Assembly: GCF_041381155.1 (NCBI RefSeq)
Contig: NC_091135.1
Coordinates: 65,871,067 to 65,935,066 of the forward strand
Reading direction: 5' to 3'
From: Argopecten irradians
Lineage: Eukaryota > Mollusca > Bivalvia > Pectinida > Pectinidae
DNA length: 64,000 bases
Shown here: positions 1-11,850 of the stretch, in pieces
Position numbering within the stretch: position 1 is the first letter of the stretch
Layout: every line of letters begins with the position of its first letter
Notes under the pieces: generated by a model
The model's database searches: none
What the model was told of the DNA's origin: nothing
Seen by the model: only the letters and a program-made list of their open reading frames with translations
Translations under genes and position numbers: made by a program

Positions 1-355
1 ATACGGTTACAGTGAGGTAGATTCTGGTGATATAGGATGATGATCTAAATTATCCTTGGTAACGGTTACAGTGAGGTGGATTCTGTTGACATAGATGGTG
101 ACGTGAATTAACCTTGATACGGTTTCAGTGAGATGGAGTCTGGTGTCATAGATGGTGACGTGAATAATCCTTGGTATGGTTACAGTGAGGTGGATTCTTG
201 TGACAGATAGTGACGTAAATTATCCTTGGTACGGTTACAGTGAGGTGGATTCTGGTGACAGATGGTGACATGAATCATCCTTGGTACGGTTACAATGAGG
301 TGGAATCTGGTGACATAGATGGTGACAGACGCGTGAATTATCCTTGATACGGTTA
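1..355. repeat. 57-60 bp tandem repeat, ~6 copies
   Basis: The phrase 'ggttacagtgaggtggattc' recurs near 5, 64, 119, 177, 231 and 287, with a partial copy at 349. Units are about 57 bp and a few percent diverged, with small indels such as 'acatagatggtgac' against 'acagatagtgac'. The array begins at the window edge, so it probably continues to the left. No reading frame is conserved through the units. Confidence 0.9.
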
Positions 356-449
356 TGTCCTCTATGTGTACACAACTGTTCATTGTCGACTTTCCTATCA
401 TTACTACTTATCATTCGCTGCTATCTGTAGAGTTTGACCTGATGATGAA

Positions 450-1120
450 CTTTTGCTCTAGTAATCCAACGCGAAACGCGTTTGCGGGGGATATTGTTTC
501 GGACTCCGTCCGTCTGTCCGTCCGAGATTTTTTTCCGGGCTATAACTCAAAAACTGTTCAACGCAGCTCCTTTCAACTTTCTGTATTCACCAGGCAACTG
601 CTCTAGGAGTGCCTTTTGCTGTGTCGGACCTTCCATTTTGGGAATTTTTTCCGTTACCATGGAAAAAATATAAAATTACTGTTTCCTTTTGTTTCTGGAC
701 TTTAACTCCAAAAATGTTCAACACAGCCACAGGAATTTTTCTGAATATATCAGACAAGTGCCCTGGTTGTTCCTTTTGCTATTGCAGACCTTCCATGTTT
801 GGTGTTTTTTCTGTGACCATGGAAACTCACTAATGATACCAAATTACTGTTTCTTTTTTGTTTCCTGGCTATACCTCTTTAAGACTTTCTGTATATATCA
901 GCCAAGTGCCTTAGTTGTGCCTTTTGCTGTTGCGGACCTTCAATTTTTTTGATTTTTTTCTGTTACCGTGGAAACTGAGTTAAAATACCAAATGACAGTT
1001 TCTTTTGTTACCTGCTGTTATTATTTTAAGTTTTACAATACTCGCATACTTCGACCTTGATGTATTTGGGTTTTATTCCAATTGCGGGGTGCGGGGGATA
1101 ATGCTACGTTTTGCGACTCC
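450..1120 (+). repeat. Dispersed repeat with three internal ~150-190 bp modules
   Basis: Three diverged modules follow each other near 520-665, 690-830 and 850-985. Each holds a version of 'tataactcaaaaactgttca', then a 'ccttttgctgt..cggacctt' segment and then 'tttt..gttaccatggaaa'. The block is bracketed by 'gcgggggata' near 485 and 1090. This architecture is typical of dispersed bivalve repeats. The short open frames here look incidental. The element class is not identified. Confidence 0.6.
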
Positions 1121-3636
1121 TTGTTTCTCTTAGATGGCATACATTAATTGCATCGGTATTGTTCTTGGTCCTAGTCGCCTTATATATATGTCAAGTTCAA
1201 ATCGTTTCATGAAAGCTTATAACTAGTAGACCGATATCTCAGATAGGTGATAAAAGTCACATTAGAATTCCATTACTTTTTACTTTCACGAGCTCACGAC
1301 TCCCTTATAGTAATCAAAATCGTAGTTTTTGATGTTGATATTAGTACGAGAAATGCTCGAAATGTTCGTTTTTTCTCTTTTTGTGTTGTTCTGATAACTA
1401 TTTAAACGGTACTTCGATATAAGATCAAATTAATTTAAAAAAAAAAAACAATATTTAGTACATATACTTAAATACACATAAGGATAATGTATGAGAACAT
1501 TTCAAAATGTTATCGATGTTCGCAAGGGTTATCTTTGTTACTTTGAAGATACTGTAATGCTGATTAATGATTTTGCATTTAGGTTAATTAAATCCTTATC
1601 CTTGAAATACTTTTTATAGTCTGTATTTCTCTTTAAAAATAAAGTTGAGATGCACAGAGAAAGAAATAAAGCTTTAAAATGAAATCTCAATGAATCAACA
1701 GAGCCAGAGAATTTCAAATGACAAAGGAAAACTAGAAATAGTGATTATACACATGTAGATAGTTACTCCCTGATACTGGTCAAAAGTCAAGTACACCTCC
1801 TATCGTCGTTTATCATAAGTCAATACGGCAGCTATTTTAATACTGCACGTTATGAGTAGTGCTGGATTTAAAGGGATAACTCGATGAGGCTGGTTCAAAT
1901 TATATAATCATGAAGCAAAATAGGGTAAAATATATTCTGCATTCCTTAAACATGAAACAAAAATATTGCCAAATTCCACGAAATTGTTATTTAATAACTA
2001 ATTTAATTGTACCGTTGAAATTCAAAATCGTATAGCTAAACGTAGCAGAGGAAGTTTGTAATAACAGAGGACTTTTCTGGCATATCACAGGAATAACATC
2101 CATTAGAACTGGTTTGTTTCTGATATGTATGTAAATTTAGATGCACTCATACACTAAGTTGTCATTTTAACCAATATGGGCTTAAAGGCTGCTTTGAATA
2201 ATTTAACTTTTAACCTATTTGTAGAAAAGAAGTAATTATAGTCTTGTTTTAACATCGGTCACACTATGGGTTTTAAATGCGGTAATCTAGATTTGAAAGC
2301 AATACATGACACTAAGCGTTAACAGAATATTTATCTCGAATCTGGGTTCGGCAGTCGGCACCGCTGTATACAAAGAGAGAGAGAGCGATCGCACACGAGT
2401 TCACAAAGGATGTGACTTTCGCTAGGAGCCAATTAGTAATACAAAGGGTTTGTATCTGACGAATTTTGAAATTGGATCACTTTGAGTATAAACATGTTAA
2501 CACTGAAACGACGTTAGAACTCTACATTTATGCATGCTCTTGATACACAATTGATTATTCTAATTACGAAGCTGAAGTTGTTCATTACACATTACTCGCA
2601 CACATATACCTTTCATTTAACAGGTATGTAAGGTCGTTATATATATTAGAAGAGTGCATGCGTAGTTTGAAAGACCGTTATATTAGTATTATCGCCTACC
2701 AAATCTGCTACGTATTCGATATATTATGAAGTGGCAATTATATAGTATAGTTTTTACTAAATTTCAAGCGTTTTGATTATCAGATACTTCAGTTTCGACA
2801 AATGATGATTGCTGACACAATATCTTTTAGTGCTGACACAATATCTGTCAGTGCCCTAATGTGTATTTCATGATGAGATGAAATATATTGCACCAGTATA
2901 TAGGTCGCAGTTTTATCTGGTTAGTGTGCCTACTGATACAACTTATATCCTGATCAGTAGATAAAATACCGATAAAACGTAGGTGAGTTGTACCACCCAT
3001 CATGTAACTAACGTCAAGGTTAGCAGTTCTGAAGTCAGCATCTCATTAACTACCCGTAACCACCAATATTCATGAAATCTGCAGATATCTAGTAATTTCT
3101 CATGCTATATATAAAAAGTATATTATTTGTTACCAGATAAAGAAATAATTTATCTGCCGGACTAGTAAAGGCGGTGTGCTGTTGATCTTGGGCTTTCCAA
3201 ATCCTGATAATCTATATTGACTCTTACGTGTTATCTTAAACTAGATCTAGGAGTGATTTATCCTTATCAACAATTGTCCAGTACATGTAGCCTGGCGTGC
3301 TATATACCTGATTGTCATCCTTCAGGAAATGATTTGTCACTATCTAATATCAAGGCTATCTCTAAAAGACGTAATTCAGCATTAAGGAAAAAAACGTTTA
3401 AGTCCACCTCATCTTGTCTACTTCTGAACAATACAATTAAATTAATAATGATACGAAAATTAAATTTATATTTCAACCTGGTACGAAACATTTTCAAGTT
3501 CTTTAAATAAAGAAGTTATGAGGATCTAGGTCAATAATCGATTTGTTTATATGAAATAAACTCGAATTGTTTGTACACACATTTATTTTGTTAAAATTCA
3601 AACAATGACAGGGTGAATAATATACACAGCGTATTT
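1121..3636. other. Intergenic sequence, no gene seen
   Basis: AT-rich sequence with a short AG-dinucleotide run near 2376 and short homopolymers. A 97-residue open frame (3217-3510) lacks splice context and any recognisable motif, so it is not called. Nothing else could be supported. Confidence 0.5.
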
Positions 3637-3856
3637 CAGTAATGATCTTACTTTAATTCATAAAGTCTACCTTCAGTAATGATCTTACTTTAATTCATAA
3701 AGTCTACCTTCAGTAATGATCTTACTTTAATTCATAAAGTCTACCTTCAGTAATGATCTTACTTTAATTCATAAAGTCTACCTTCAGTAATGATCTTACT
3801 TTAATTCAAAAAGTCTACTTTCAGTAATGATCTTACTTTAATTCATAAAGTCTACC
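3637..3856. repeat. 37-bp tandem repeat, 6 copies
   Basis: The unit begins 'cagtaatgatcttactttaa' and ends 'agtctacctt'. Six copies span 220 bp and are almost identical; the fifth differs by 'caaaaagtctactttc'. High identity suggests recent expansion or homogenisation. Confidence 0.95.
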
Positions 3857-4055
3857 TAAAGAAAAATCACAAAAATGATTTACTCTAATACATCATTCAA
3901 ACTGACAGGGATGTTATCAAACTTCTGTTGAAGACGAATTAATGTTTCAGATTAAAATAATTAAAATATATAACTTCACATTAAGAAAATGTTTCTAAAT
4001 TAGGTAGATCGCTTGAAAAAACAACATTGTATAAATACTACTTACATCAGACGGC

Positions 4056-4117
4056 GATAGTCCCTAGTGTCATCCCGACACTATCATTGTCACCGAGGGA
4101 TGACACTAGGCGCTATC
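4056..4117. repeat. Imperfect palindrome with ~22-bp arms
   Basis: The left arm 'gatagtccctagtgtcatcc' pairs with the right arm 'ggatgacactaggcgctatc' around a loop of about 18 bp. There is one T/C mismatch inside each arm. It lies about 730 bp downstream of the ML-gene stop codon. It could be a small fold-back element or a hairpin in a long 3' UTR. Confidence 0.7.
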
Positions 4118-4845
4118 ACATTTATTTATTATAAATCCTAAATATAACATTACAAAACAGTGTATTTTAATAAAAAGGTCAAAACAAACTGTACACTAAT
4201 TATCCAATAGAAATGAGAGAAATAGAAAATGACATCCAAGATTACAATTAATTCGCAAACATGCACAAAAACAGTAATTTCAAACGTAACCAGTCACGAC
4301 ATCGGAACACTAACAGAAAACATTGCATACCACATCCAAAATACACAAAAATATGAAACTATTTTATATACGATACGACAACGGAGTAGACATGTGTTAA
4401 TACTACAAATACGTGAATTGTGAATCACATATTGTGCGCTAATATTTGTGAAATATTATAATGCTATTTTCCACAACAAATGATTTTTCAATGATTTGCA
4501 TTGTTACAACACTGACATTACAAAGACAGGTATAAGCTCTATCAAAATAATACATAGTGGAGGGTTTCATACCATTCGTTGTGTATGACTAGATTTGCAT
4601 CGCTGTATATATCGCCCAGTTATTTTTCAATCCACATCACATCACACTATCGTTTCACTCCTGGTATGTACCAGAATCGTTTTTGACCACCGTATAACAA
4701 TAAGTGATAATATTCACTGTCTCATTGCTATGGTAGAGCAGTCGTTGAATACCCGATGACAAAGCTTTCAATGAGTATTAAGTCGTCACATATAAGCAGA
4801 TCTTTGGTAATGTCCTGAGATATCGCAAGGGAGAAGCACATCGTA

Positions 4846-4926
4846 CTAGAGAACGAATAACGAATATCCACAAAGTACACGTTTTTCATTCTGGTCTGTT
4901 ACGTACGCCTTCGTCTCATATCGTCC
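4846..4926 (-). CDS. ML gene exon 4: C-terminal strand and stop
   Basis: 81 nt, acceptor CCTGTAG, phase 0. It encodes G-R-Y-E-T-K-A-Y-V-T-D-Q-N-E, then R-V-L-C-G-Y-S-L-F-V-L and TAG. The terminal cysteine (C234) is expected to pair with C120, as the first and last cysteines do in NPC2. The ML fold ends here, so the protein appears complete. Confidence 0.88.
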   Translation of the reverse strand, partial: GRYETKAYVTDQNEKRVLCGYSLFVL

Positions 4927-7900
4927 CTACAGGAAAATTGAGGAGAGCATATATAACATTTCAAACATAAATTAGTAATACATAAAAGGCTATTATAAAT
5001 AATACAAGATTTAGAGTATTGTTGTTTACAGCTGTAATGTATTTGATTGGTACTTACATAAACTGAATGAAACTAAAATGAAGTTTTACAAAAGTCAATT
5101 GCACACAAGAAAGTTTACTTAACGTTCATTTGTAACGTAGGTACAAAAAAGATAAGATCATCACAGAAATTAGATTATGTCGGCCCATAACATACCTTTG
5201 GGAGATAGCTAGGTATTTTCTTGTCCTTCACCCAAGACCACTGTGCCTGAGCTTTATATGGACAGAAGATGAGTCTGTCCGGCTGCTGGTCATCTAGTGT
5301 ACACATGTCCCAGTGGTTGTCGTACAGGTCTTTATTATTGTACTTAACCTCCAGTACAAACTCACCGCCCGTGTACTCCTCCTCTACAACACATTTATAT
5401 ATATTTATACAATAGCATAATGACACAAGACAAATTAAACTGATTTCACGGAAGTTTATTAATTTCACATGATAGATTTTAGGCATTTCTGAGGGGTTAC
5501 TCTATAAGTTATAGGATATAAAGATTCACCTAAGCAATTAATATAGATCTGAATACCCCAATGCGCCAGAGGAATTCCCTTAGAAGCGGGGTTGTTAGGT
5601 CCAAAGATATGTATGTCCGAAGATATTAATTAGACTATACAATTCTAAAATACTAAAATATTTTTTTTTCTTCATATTCTAATCACTTTTATATAGTTTA
5701 GAGGTCAGTTTTGCATAGCCTGAAAGAAGAGTAGATCGAGTATTACATTCTTATATGACGTTCTACACGTATAACGTTTTCGCAGGACATTTTAAAAGTG
5801 TCAGTTATTGGCCAAGCTAAACTATTGCATTGGCTAAGCTATCAATGCGCCATAATCGAACTTGTGTTATTGTAAATATAAGTAAATACAAAAAAATGAT
5901 TAGCAAATTAGTACCTCAAAAAGTTATTAAAATTAAAAACATTATTCTCAATAGAAAAATTGTAATTAAAAAAAAAACCCGCTCCTAAGAAGAATGTTTT
6001 TCCATTTTTTGACAATGACTGCATAATATATATTGAGATTAATACGTTAAAGTGAATAGTCAGGCATAGAAAACATGCGTTCTATGGCCTTCCAAAAGTC
6101 CTTGAATATCAAAACGGCGGTCCGATTCTGCTTAAATTGTCCAATTTTGACCATTGAAATTACGGAAAAGTCCCGTGAAATTTTGGCACATTTTAAAAGA
6201 ACAACTCTTTGACAGCGAGGCTGCGTGGAAATATCAACAAGGACATAGCCAACCGAGAGGACATGTAAGGATTCCTGTAATATTAATTAACTCCTTCGTA
6301 TGCAGAGCATTTTGGACAGGAAATCTTATATTTCTATTTCATGAAAAATTAAAAACCATTTTTGCTGACGTTAGCCTTCCTTTGCTCGACTATATGGGGC
6401 CGCGATGGCCAAGTGCTTAAGATGTCCCGACATAGTACGGCTTTCTTCCTCCAACAAATTTGGCGCGTCCTTCCATAACCCTGACTATTAATAGGACGTT
6501 AAACTAATAAAACCCCTAAACTCATTGCCCGACTATTGACTTTAATTCGACCTTAGTTTCTGAAAAGGGATACATTTCATCGATCTTGTATTTCATATTT
6601 TTCTATTGCTTTCTTATATTTCATATGTTGACCAGACCAATAACTAGAGATCAAAAGAGAAATAATAATAAGACAAAATGAACTTACCAAATGTATAATT
6701 AAGAAAAGTTCTAGATTTGATCCCACCTTTCTTTTCGTCTGGCAGCATAATCGTCTTTCCTACAAGTACTCGTTCACCCACCTCTAAAATACCAGAAGGA
6801 AACTATCCATTATCATTATTATCGTACTAATAGCAAATACTAGTTCAAGGAATATATTCACTTCTTGATGTATGCAAACGTAGGGGGGCACTTACGTTTG
6901 GTGTTTTCGCTAACATATATACTTTGTATATCTTAATGTCGTGGCCTTAGAAATGCTCACATATTTGAATAGGTTTACATAATCTCCCAAAATGCATGTA
7001 GGACTAAATCGTATTTGGGCAATGTATCTTTAACCTTTTAGTATTTATCCTGCATGCATATATAGCAGTTTGATGATGAATATCAGTACCGCTATTTGAC
7101 AAACACCATACGTACAACAATTATGTAAACACGACTAAATATAATTGTATTAGGACTTTGTTCCCCATCACTTACTTTACATTGTAGCCACAACATCACT
7201 TAGCTAAGGACTTTTGAGCGATCATTTCTGTTGAAGTGCATGATAGAAAGTTCAAGTGTTTGACCGACAATAATCTTTTATTAGATTGTCCATAAATCGT
7301 ATGAGATACTTTTGTCATACAAGTATCTATACAAGTTTATTATCAATTTCTCCAGATACAGAAAGTAAATATGTATTAAGCAGAGAATTGTACGAATAAG
7401 TAAATAATTATAGAAACAAGACATTGCATTGGTCATTAGATATCTATATGCTTAGGTGGTTTATAAATGTGAATGTCTAATTTATATTAGGTTTAATTGA
7501 ACTTGATTTTTAATTGATTTTAATTATTTAAAAATTTGCTTATTATTTTTCTTATTTCTTGTATTGTCCTAAAATTAGACAAAAGTCGTCCCATATGATG
7601 CTATAATTTGTTCAAGGTGTCTCTTGAAACATTTTACTTTCAAAATCACGATCTAAAAATACATTAAGTCGAAACAATTGAATCGTGCATTTACCTTAAC
7701 TTCATTAATGTATGCAACTAGAATAAATTCCCAATATTGATTGGAAAGATACTGTTGACTTTAACATCCAAGGTTGATAACTTACCACAACCATTGTAGA
7801 GATCTCCTATTGACACATAATTGTTTGTCTTAATGAAGTTATCCCATAATTTCTTTGACTCTACGAAGTCAGGGTTATCCTCATCTTTTATTTCGTCCAT

Positions 7901-8146
7901 ATCCTCTTTAGCATCCTTCTCAATGTCGTTTGACTCTTCTCTCTTTGTGAGATGCAATCCATCGTCCTGATTTGTATCGGCACCCTGTCCTTGCTGTCTG
8001 TTACGATTCATGATGTCCTCGGGAGGGCCATGGTTAAAATACGTGAAATAGACGCTGAAGATCATACAGCAGAAAACGAAGAGGATGACCACAGGGATGC
8101 GTTTGGCGTACATGACTCCCGGGTTACAGATACGTTTGATACTCAT
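4846..8146 (-). CDS. Membrane-tethered ML-domain (NPC2-like) protein, whole gene, 4 exons
   Basis: Joined coding segments 8146-7786, 6783-6688, 5383-5196 and 4926-4846 total 726 nt, giving 241 residues plus a stop. All introns are GT-AG and phases match (1, 1, 0). Residues ~18-37 are a hydrophobic signal anchor after a basic N-terminus. Residues ~45-105 are a charged, acid-rich stalk. Residues ~117-241 match the ML fold: C120 and C234 near the ends, the pair C180 (W-D-M-C) and C193 (F-C-P-Y-K), and the strand-turn I-P-S-Y-L-P-K-G-R-Y (209-218). ML proteins bind single lipids such as sterols, glycolipids or lipid A; the ligand here is unknown. N149-Y-T is a possible glycosylation site. NPC2 and MD-2 are normally secreted, so the anchor and stalk are unusual. 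The start is supported by an in-frame TGA upstream with no intervening ATG. Domain assignment is by eye. Confidence 0.82.
4927..5195 (-). other. ML gene intron 3
   Basis: A 269-bp GT-AG intron (GTATGTT to CTGTAG). No internal feature is seen. Confidence 0.85.
5196..5383 (-). CDS. ML gene exon 3: core of the ML domain
   Basis: 188 nt, acceptor TTGTAG, donor GTATGTT, entered in phase 1 and left in phase 0. It encodes residues 153-215: Y-T-G-G-E-F-V-L-E-V-K-Y, then the disulfide pair W-D-M-C ... F-C-P-Y-K and the conserved I-P-S-Y-L-P-K. This exon gives most of the family evidence. Confidence 0.9.
5384..6687 (-). other. ML gene intron 2, with a SINE remnant
   Basis: A 1.3-kb GT-AG intron (GTAAGTT to GTTGTAG). 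It holds the SINE-derived segment at 6393-6512 and an A-rich patch near 5950-5985. A short stretch near 5800-5860 resembles one near 45760-45825. No exon-like sequence is seen. Confidence 0.8.
6393..6512 (+). mobile_element. tRNA-derived SINE, internally deleted
   Basis: The head 'gggccgcgatggccaagtgc' followed by 'ttaagatgtcccgac' is tRNA-like, with an A-box-like 'tggccaagtg'. The tail 'ctattaataggacgttaaac' followed by 'taataaaa' is the usual end of this SINE class. The middle, including the B box, is missing, so the copy should not be transcribed by Pol III. The head and tail combination is familiar from many bivalve genomes. Confidence 0.7.
6688..6783 (-). CDS. ML gene exon 2
   Basis: 96 nt, entered at TTTTAG/AGGTGG in phase 1 and left at donor GTAAGTT in phase 1. 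It encodes E121 to F152, including G-E-R-V-L-V-G-K-T-I-M-L-P and the sequon N-Y-T. This corresponds to the first beta strands of the ML fold. Only this phase stays open across both junctions. Confidence 0.85.
6784..7785 (-). other. ML gene intron 1
   Basis: A 1.0-kb GT-AG intron (GTAAGTT to ATTTTAG). AT-rich, with no coding or repeat feature supported. Confidence 0.85.
7786..8146 (-). CDS. ML gene exon 1: signal anchor and acidic stalk
   Basis: Starts at ATG 8146-8144 (M-S-I-K-R-I) and ends in Y-N-G-C plus one base, phase 1, before donor GTAAGT. It encodes 120 residues: a basic N-terminus, a membrane segment at about 18-37 (V-V-I-L-F-V-F-C-C-M-I-F), then a hydrophilic region rich in D, E, K, N and Q, including K-E-D-M-D-E-I-K-D-E-D. 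The ML domain begins at its last few residues. An alternative start at M12 would leave the anchor intact. Confidence 0.85.
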
Positions 8147-8219
8147 GATGGTATAGAGAGCTATATATGTCCGACTGAAAGGCTCGGCTATAATAATGTA
8201 GATTGTGTCCTTGATCTCA

Positions 8220-8227
8220 TGACGTCA
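8220..8227. promoter_or_regulatory. CRE-like palindrome upstream of the ML gene
   Basis: TGACGTCA is the full consensus for CREB/ATF-type bZIP factors. It lies 74 bp upstream of the inferred start codon, in the 5' UTR or core promoter. A second TGACGTCA occurs near 9488. An 8-mer can arise by chance, so regulatory use is an inference. Confidence 0.35.
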
Positions 8228-10721
8228 TAGGTGATAACTCGTGCAGTGCATGGTGGATAACGACCATTGATAACAAATTTGTTAACAAGCTTTACGTGAG
8301 TTTCTATAATTTAATAAAATTCTTTTTCATATTGTCTCTGGCACTAAAAGCGCTAATATTAGCAAACACTCATCAACATATAAATGATAAATATATTAAT
8401 TGATCATTCCTAAAGTCATCATCTTTTCGTATTTCAAGTAATTGATATCGTCAGTTGATTTCTATATCAAGCTGCTGCAGCGTCCTATATATGGCCTGTC
8501 CTAATTAGAGTGCAGTTTTCAATTCTAGATAGATAGACTTATCAGTATTTTATTGTCACGCTTATCATAATCTTGCTACTTTCAAAACGTGAGTGATTTC
8601 ACTGCCAGATTTTCAAGGTTTAGATATTTATTTGAGACAAGATTGATGTCGGTGTTTAACCATTTTAACAGTCGCAGACAAGATTTTTCTCATTATAACA
8701 TTATTTTTCGTATTTGTATCGGCAAGATTTGTTTTTGTCTATATAATATATTTCGACAAAACGCAGAAAATATGAAGTGGAATAGACTTAGTTTTAGTTG
8801 TAAAAACGTGTCTAAGTAACTTTTACTTTATCATAAATATCCGTGTCCATTGTCTTAAAACCCCGTCATTTTGATATATAGATGTTCTTTTATGAGTGGC
8901 TTTGTGAACTCGTTTGATACATTTCATATCACGTAGTCACGAATATAAGATTCTATTTATCACATAACGTTTAATAATAGAAATATAAGTAAAACTTGAG
9001 ATTTCGTCTCTCTATAAAACAGTAAAAATCCGGCTGGGATGTTAAGTATTCGTTTACTGAGACAATCATGCGACGTCGTATATAGATTATGACGCGAAAA
9101 CTACATGTGATGTCATATAAGTGTTATTACATATGTTTCTTACGATATTTATGACATGGTCATATGATATGTCTGGACGCGTCAGTTATGTGATTCTATT
9201 GCGAATGTTTTCTGATCAATCAAAATGACGATACCATTTAAAATAGTAACCAGTTCTATCCCATGGTTGAAGTCATGAAAAGCATTCGACACTACAACAA
9301 AGTGAATACTCCAAAATCAAATAACTGTAAGTTTAATGAAACGAGGCAACAAAAGTACATATATCTAAGTGAATAAAACCCGACAGAGTGGGAAACCCGA
9401 CTGAATGGACGTTATAAAACATAGACATCTCTCTCTTTATAAATGGTGCGTTATTAAATATGAATGTACTGTGACGTTTGTATTCTATGACGTCATTATA
9501 ACTTGGCTGTCTTCAAATACATCAATATGACAGACATGCGATGACTTACTGGCAAATGAAACAAGTTACACTTTTAAAGAAGACAGTTAGCTAGCTCTGC
9601 TTGCATTGAATTGATCTAGTTTGAAGGGACACAAAAAGGCATTTGATGCGTTATGGGATCATGTAATGACGTAGAAATGTGAATAGAATGTTGTGTGGTA
9701 TATCTAAAATATGTTGTAAGAAATAAAAAGGACGATATGATGATGATGCACTAAACTCATTATGGTCCTTTTACCATTACCAAGTCTCGGGCACTATCCC
9801 ATTCGGCTCGGGCACTATCCTATCCCTGGACTATTCTATGAGGCCATAGCACCCTCTCCACTGGGCCATACGAGATAAATATACCTAACACAACAATGTT
9901 TAACATATATCATTTAATCGTGTTATATTTTTTACGATAATTAGAGAAATGTTATCACCAATATCGTACAGATAGTGTTGTATTAATGGATATCTACGTG
10001 ATAATCTTTGATCAGAGGTAAAGTAGGATACCGTTATTGACATCATTTTAGATTAAAAAATGTCCTATGTACATAATACAATTTATACCGATAAATACAT
10101 TTATGTTATATTTCGAAATTTTATGTAAACATATGGCTATGTACCTTGAAAGATAAAGTAAATCGAGTTATCAATATACTGATTTAGGTGATAGCCAATC
10201 AGAACTGGTCATTCGGTCACATGACAAAACAAAGAAAAAATTTTGCTTGGGAAGATCGGTGCTCGGAATTCTGATTTCCCACCATCCCACCCATTTTCAC
10301 ATATTTCTTTTTCCTAACTATCATACTTTGTTATGTACTTCTGATAGTAATCTGTTTCTATGATAATTTTTACAATTAAGATTGTAACAAGAACTCATAT
10401 TATGTTTTATGTATGTAAGTGTATGTTGATGAACTCATATTATTGTTGTATGTATGCAACTGTATGTTGATGGCATGTTTGGATGCCCCACCTTTTTGGT
10501 TATATCAAAATATTTACTTATGCTGTATATATGTTTATGCAGCATGGCTGACATTGTTGTTACCATGTCTGCCATGTTATTACTGGCCATTTAATAAAAA
10601 TGACATTAACTGGACATTTTCATTCTCTGTTGTAATTTATATAATATACCCAAAAACTTACCTTCAGTCGTGTCTTTTAGTCAGAGTGATGTAGCTGTAT
10701 AACATAAATGTAATTTATATC

Positions 10722-10790
10722 ACAGGACAGCGACTGCGGTGACCGAGTGGTTTTGGTCCCCGATATTCTTCTACTAGCTCTATAGATACT
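10722..10790 (+). repeat. tRNA-like SINE head fragment
   Basis: 'gactgcggtgaccgagtggt' resembles the 5' tRNA-related part of a SINE, with A-box-like spacing. No B box or tail follows, so it is only a fragment. Confidence 0.35.
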
Positions 10791-11499
10791 CCATATTTCA
10801 TCTTACTTTAAATGTGCGTATAGTTATGTCTGAAGTTTGCCAGTAAAACTTTTCACAAAACTAGTGCTGACATTCGTCAAACCTTACCTAAGTCCACAAT
10901 AGACCATATCACTTCCGTGAACTGATTATAATGTTGCTATTTAAGCATTGGTTGTCACATTTTTACATGCATTGGTGTGTAACATACATTGGGTGTTCTA
11001 GCATAGCCAATGGTGCGCGTTAAATATACATATGCTAGAACAAATTAGAACGCATTAGTACGCCTGAGCCTAATTGCCAATGTAAATACTGGAAAATAAC
11101 ACACATTGGGCTTAGTAGCAACGTATAGGTACTGTGTAGTGCTAGTGCCGATTGAAATATTTAAGCTCTCTTAGCGTACAAACGAATGAAACTGAATAAG
11201 TATAAGACGACTGTAAAACTCTTTGAAAGTATCAGTGAATAAATGTAGAAGATATGATTGCTTATAGGCATACTATAACAATAACACCATTTTTTTTCTC
11301 TTACCATGGAAGATGTTTTATTAGTGAAAAAATACAATCAGCAATAATTTTTAGCAAATGTTACTGACAATCAGAAAATGAGGTATTAGTTCTTTAGTGA
11401 TACTGTTCTGTTCGGGATCGGTCGTCACTTTACAACCACGTAAATATTTAAGTAAGGGCGAAGAAGGTTTTGCATAATGTAATGCGTTGAAGGTCCCCA

Positions 11500-11850
11500 T
11501 AGCTGGTTAGTTGATTGGTTAGGTTTAATATTAACAACTAAGGTCAATTAGGGATGGCCTCTCCTGTAAACAATGTATATTGATGTCGTGCCTCCCTGTA
11601 ATAGTGGAAGTGTTGTCCTTTTGTTATCTCACTGACACATGCCCCATATATAGATATCAAACAGCAAAAACAGAAACTACCACTATTATAGACTATGGTG
11701 TAGAGAGCCTACTCGTAGATACCAAATGTTGGCGGTGTCAAGGGAGACATTATACAGAAAAGTCAGAAAGATCCCAGTTTTAATCGCCTTTCACTATCAC
11801 ACGATAGGGAGAGCTGGTACAATTCTAACGCTCTACCTGTATGATATAGA
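11500..11850 (-). mobile_element. Dispersed SINE-like element, diverged, minus orientation
   Basis: Shared landmarks with the 35.9-54 kb copies, in reverse: 'tagtggaagtgttgtccttt', 'cagaaactacca', 'agactatggtgt', 'ggcggtgtcaagggagac' and 'acaattctaacgctctacct'. It lacks the central 'cagtataatgtgaccgggtg' segment. Divergence suggests an old insertion. Confidence 0.6.

Noticed and set aside
3637..3856. CRISPR-like array
   Set aside because: There are no unique spacers; whole 37-bp units repeat head to tail, and the DNA is eukaryotic.
7952..8230. A plus-strand 92-codon frame over the ML gene exon 1
   Set aside because: It is a shadow of the minus-strand exon, which joins in phase to three further exons.
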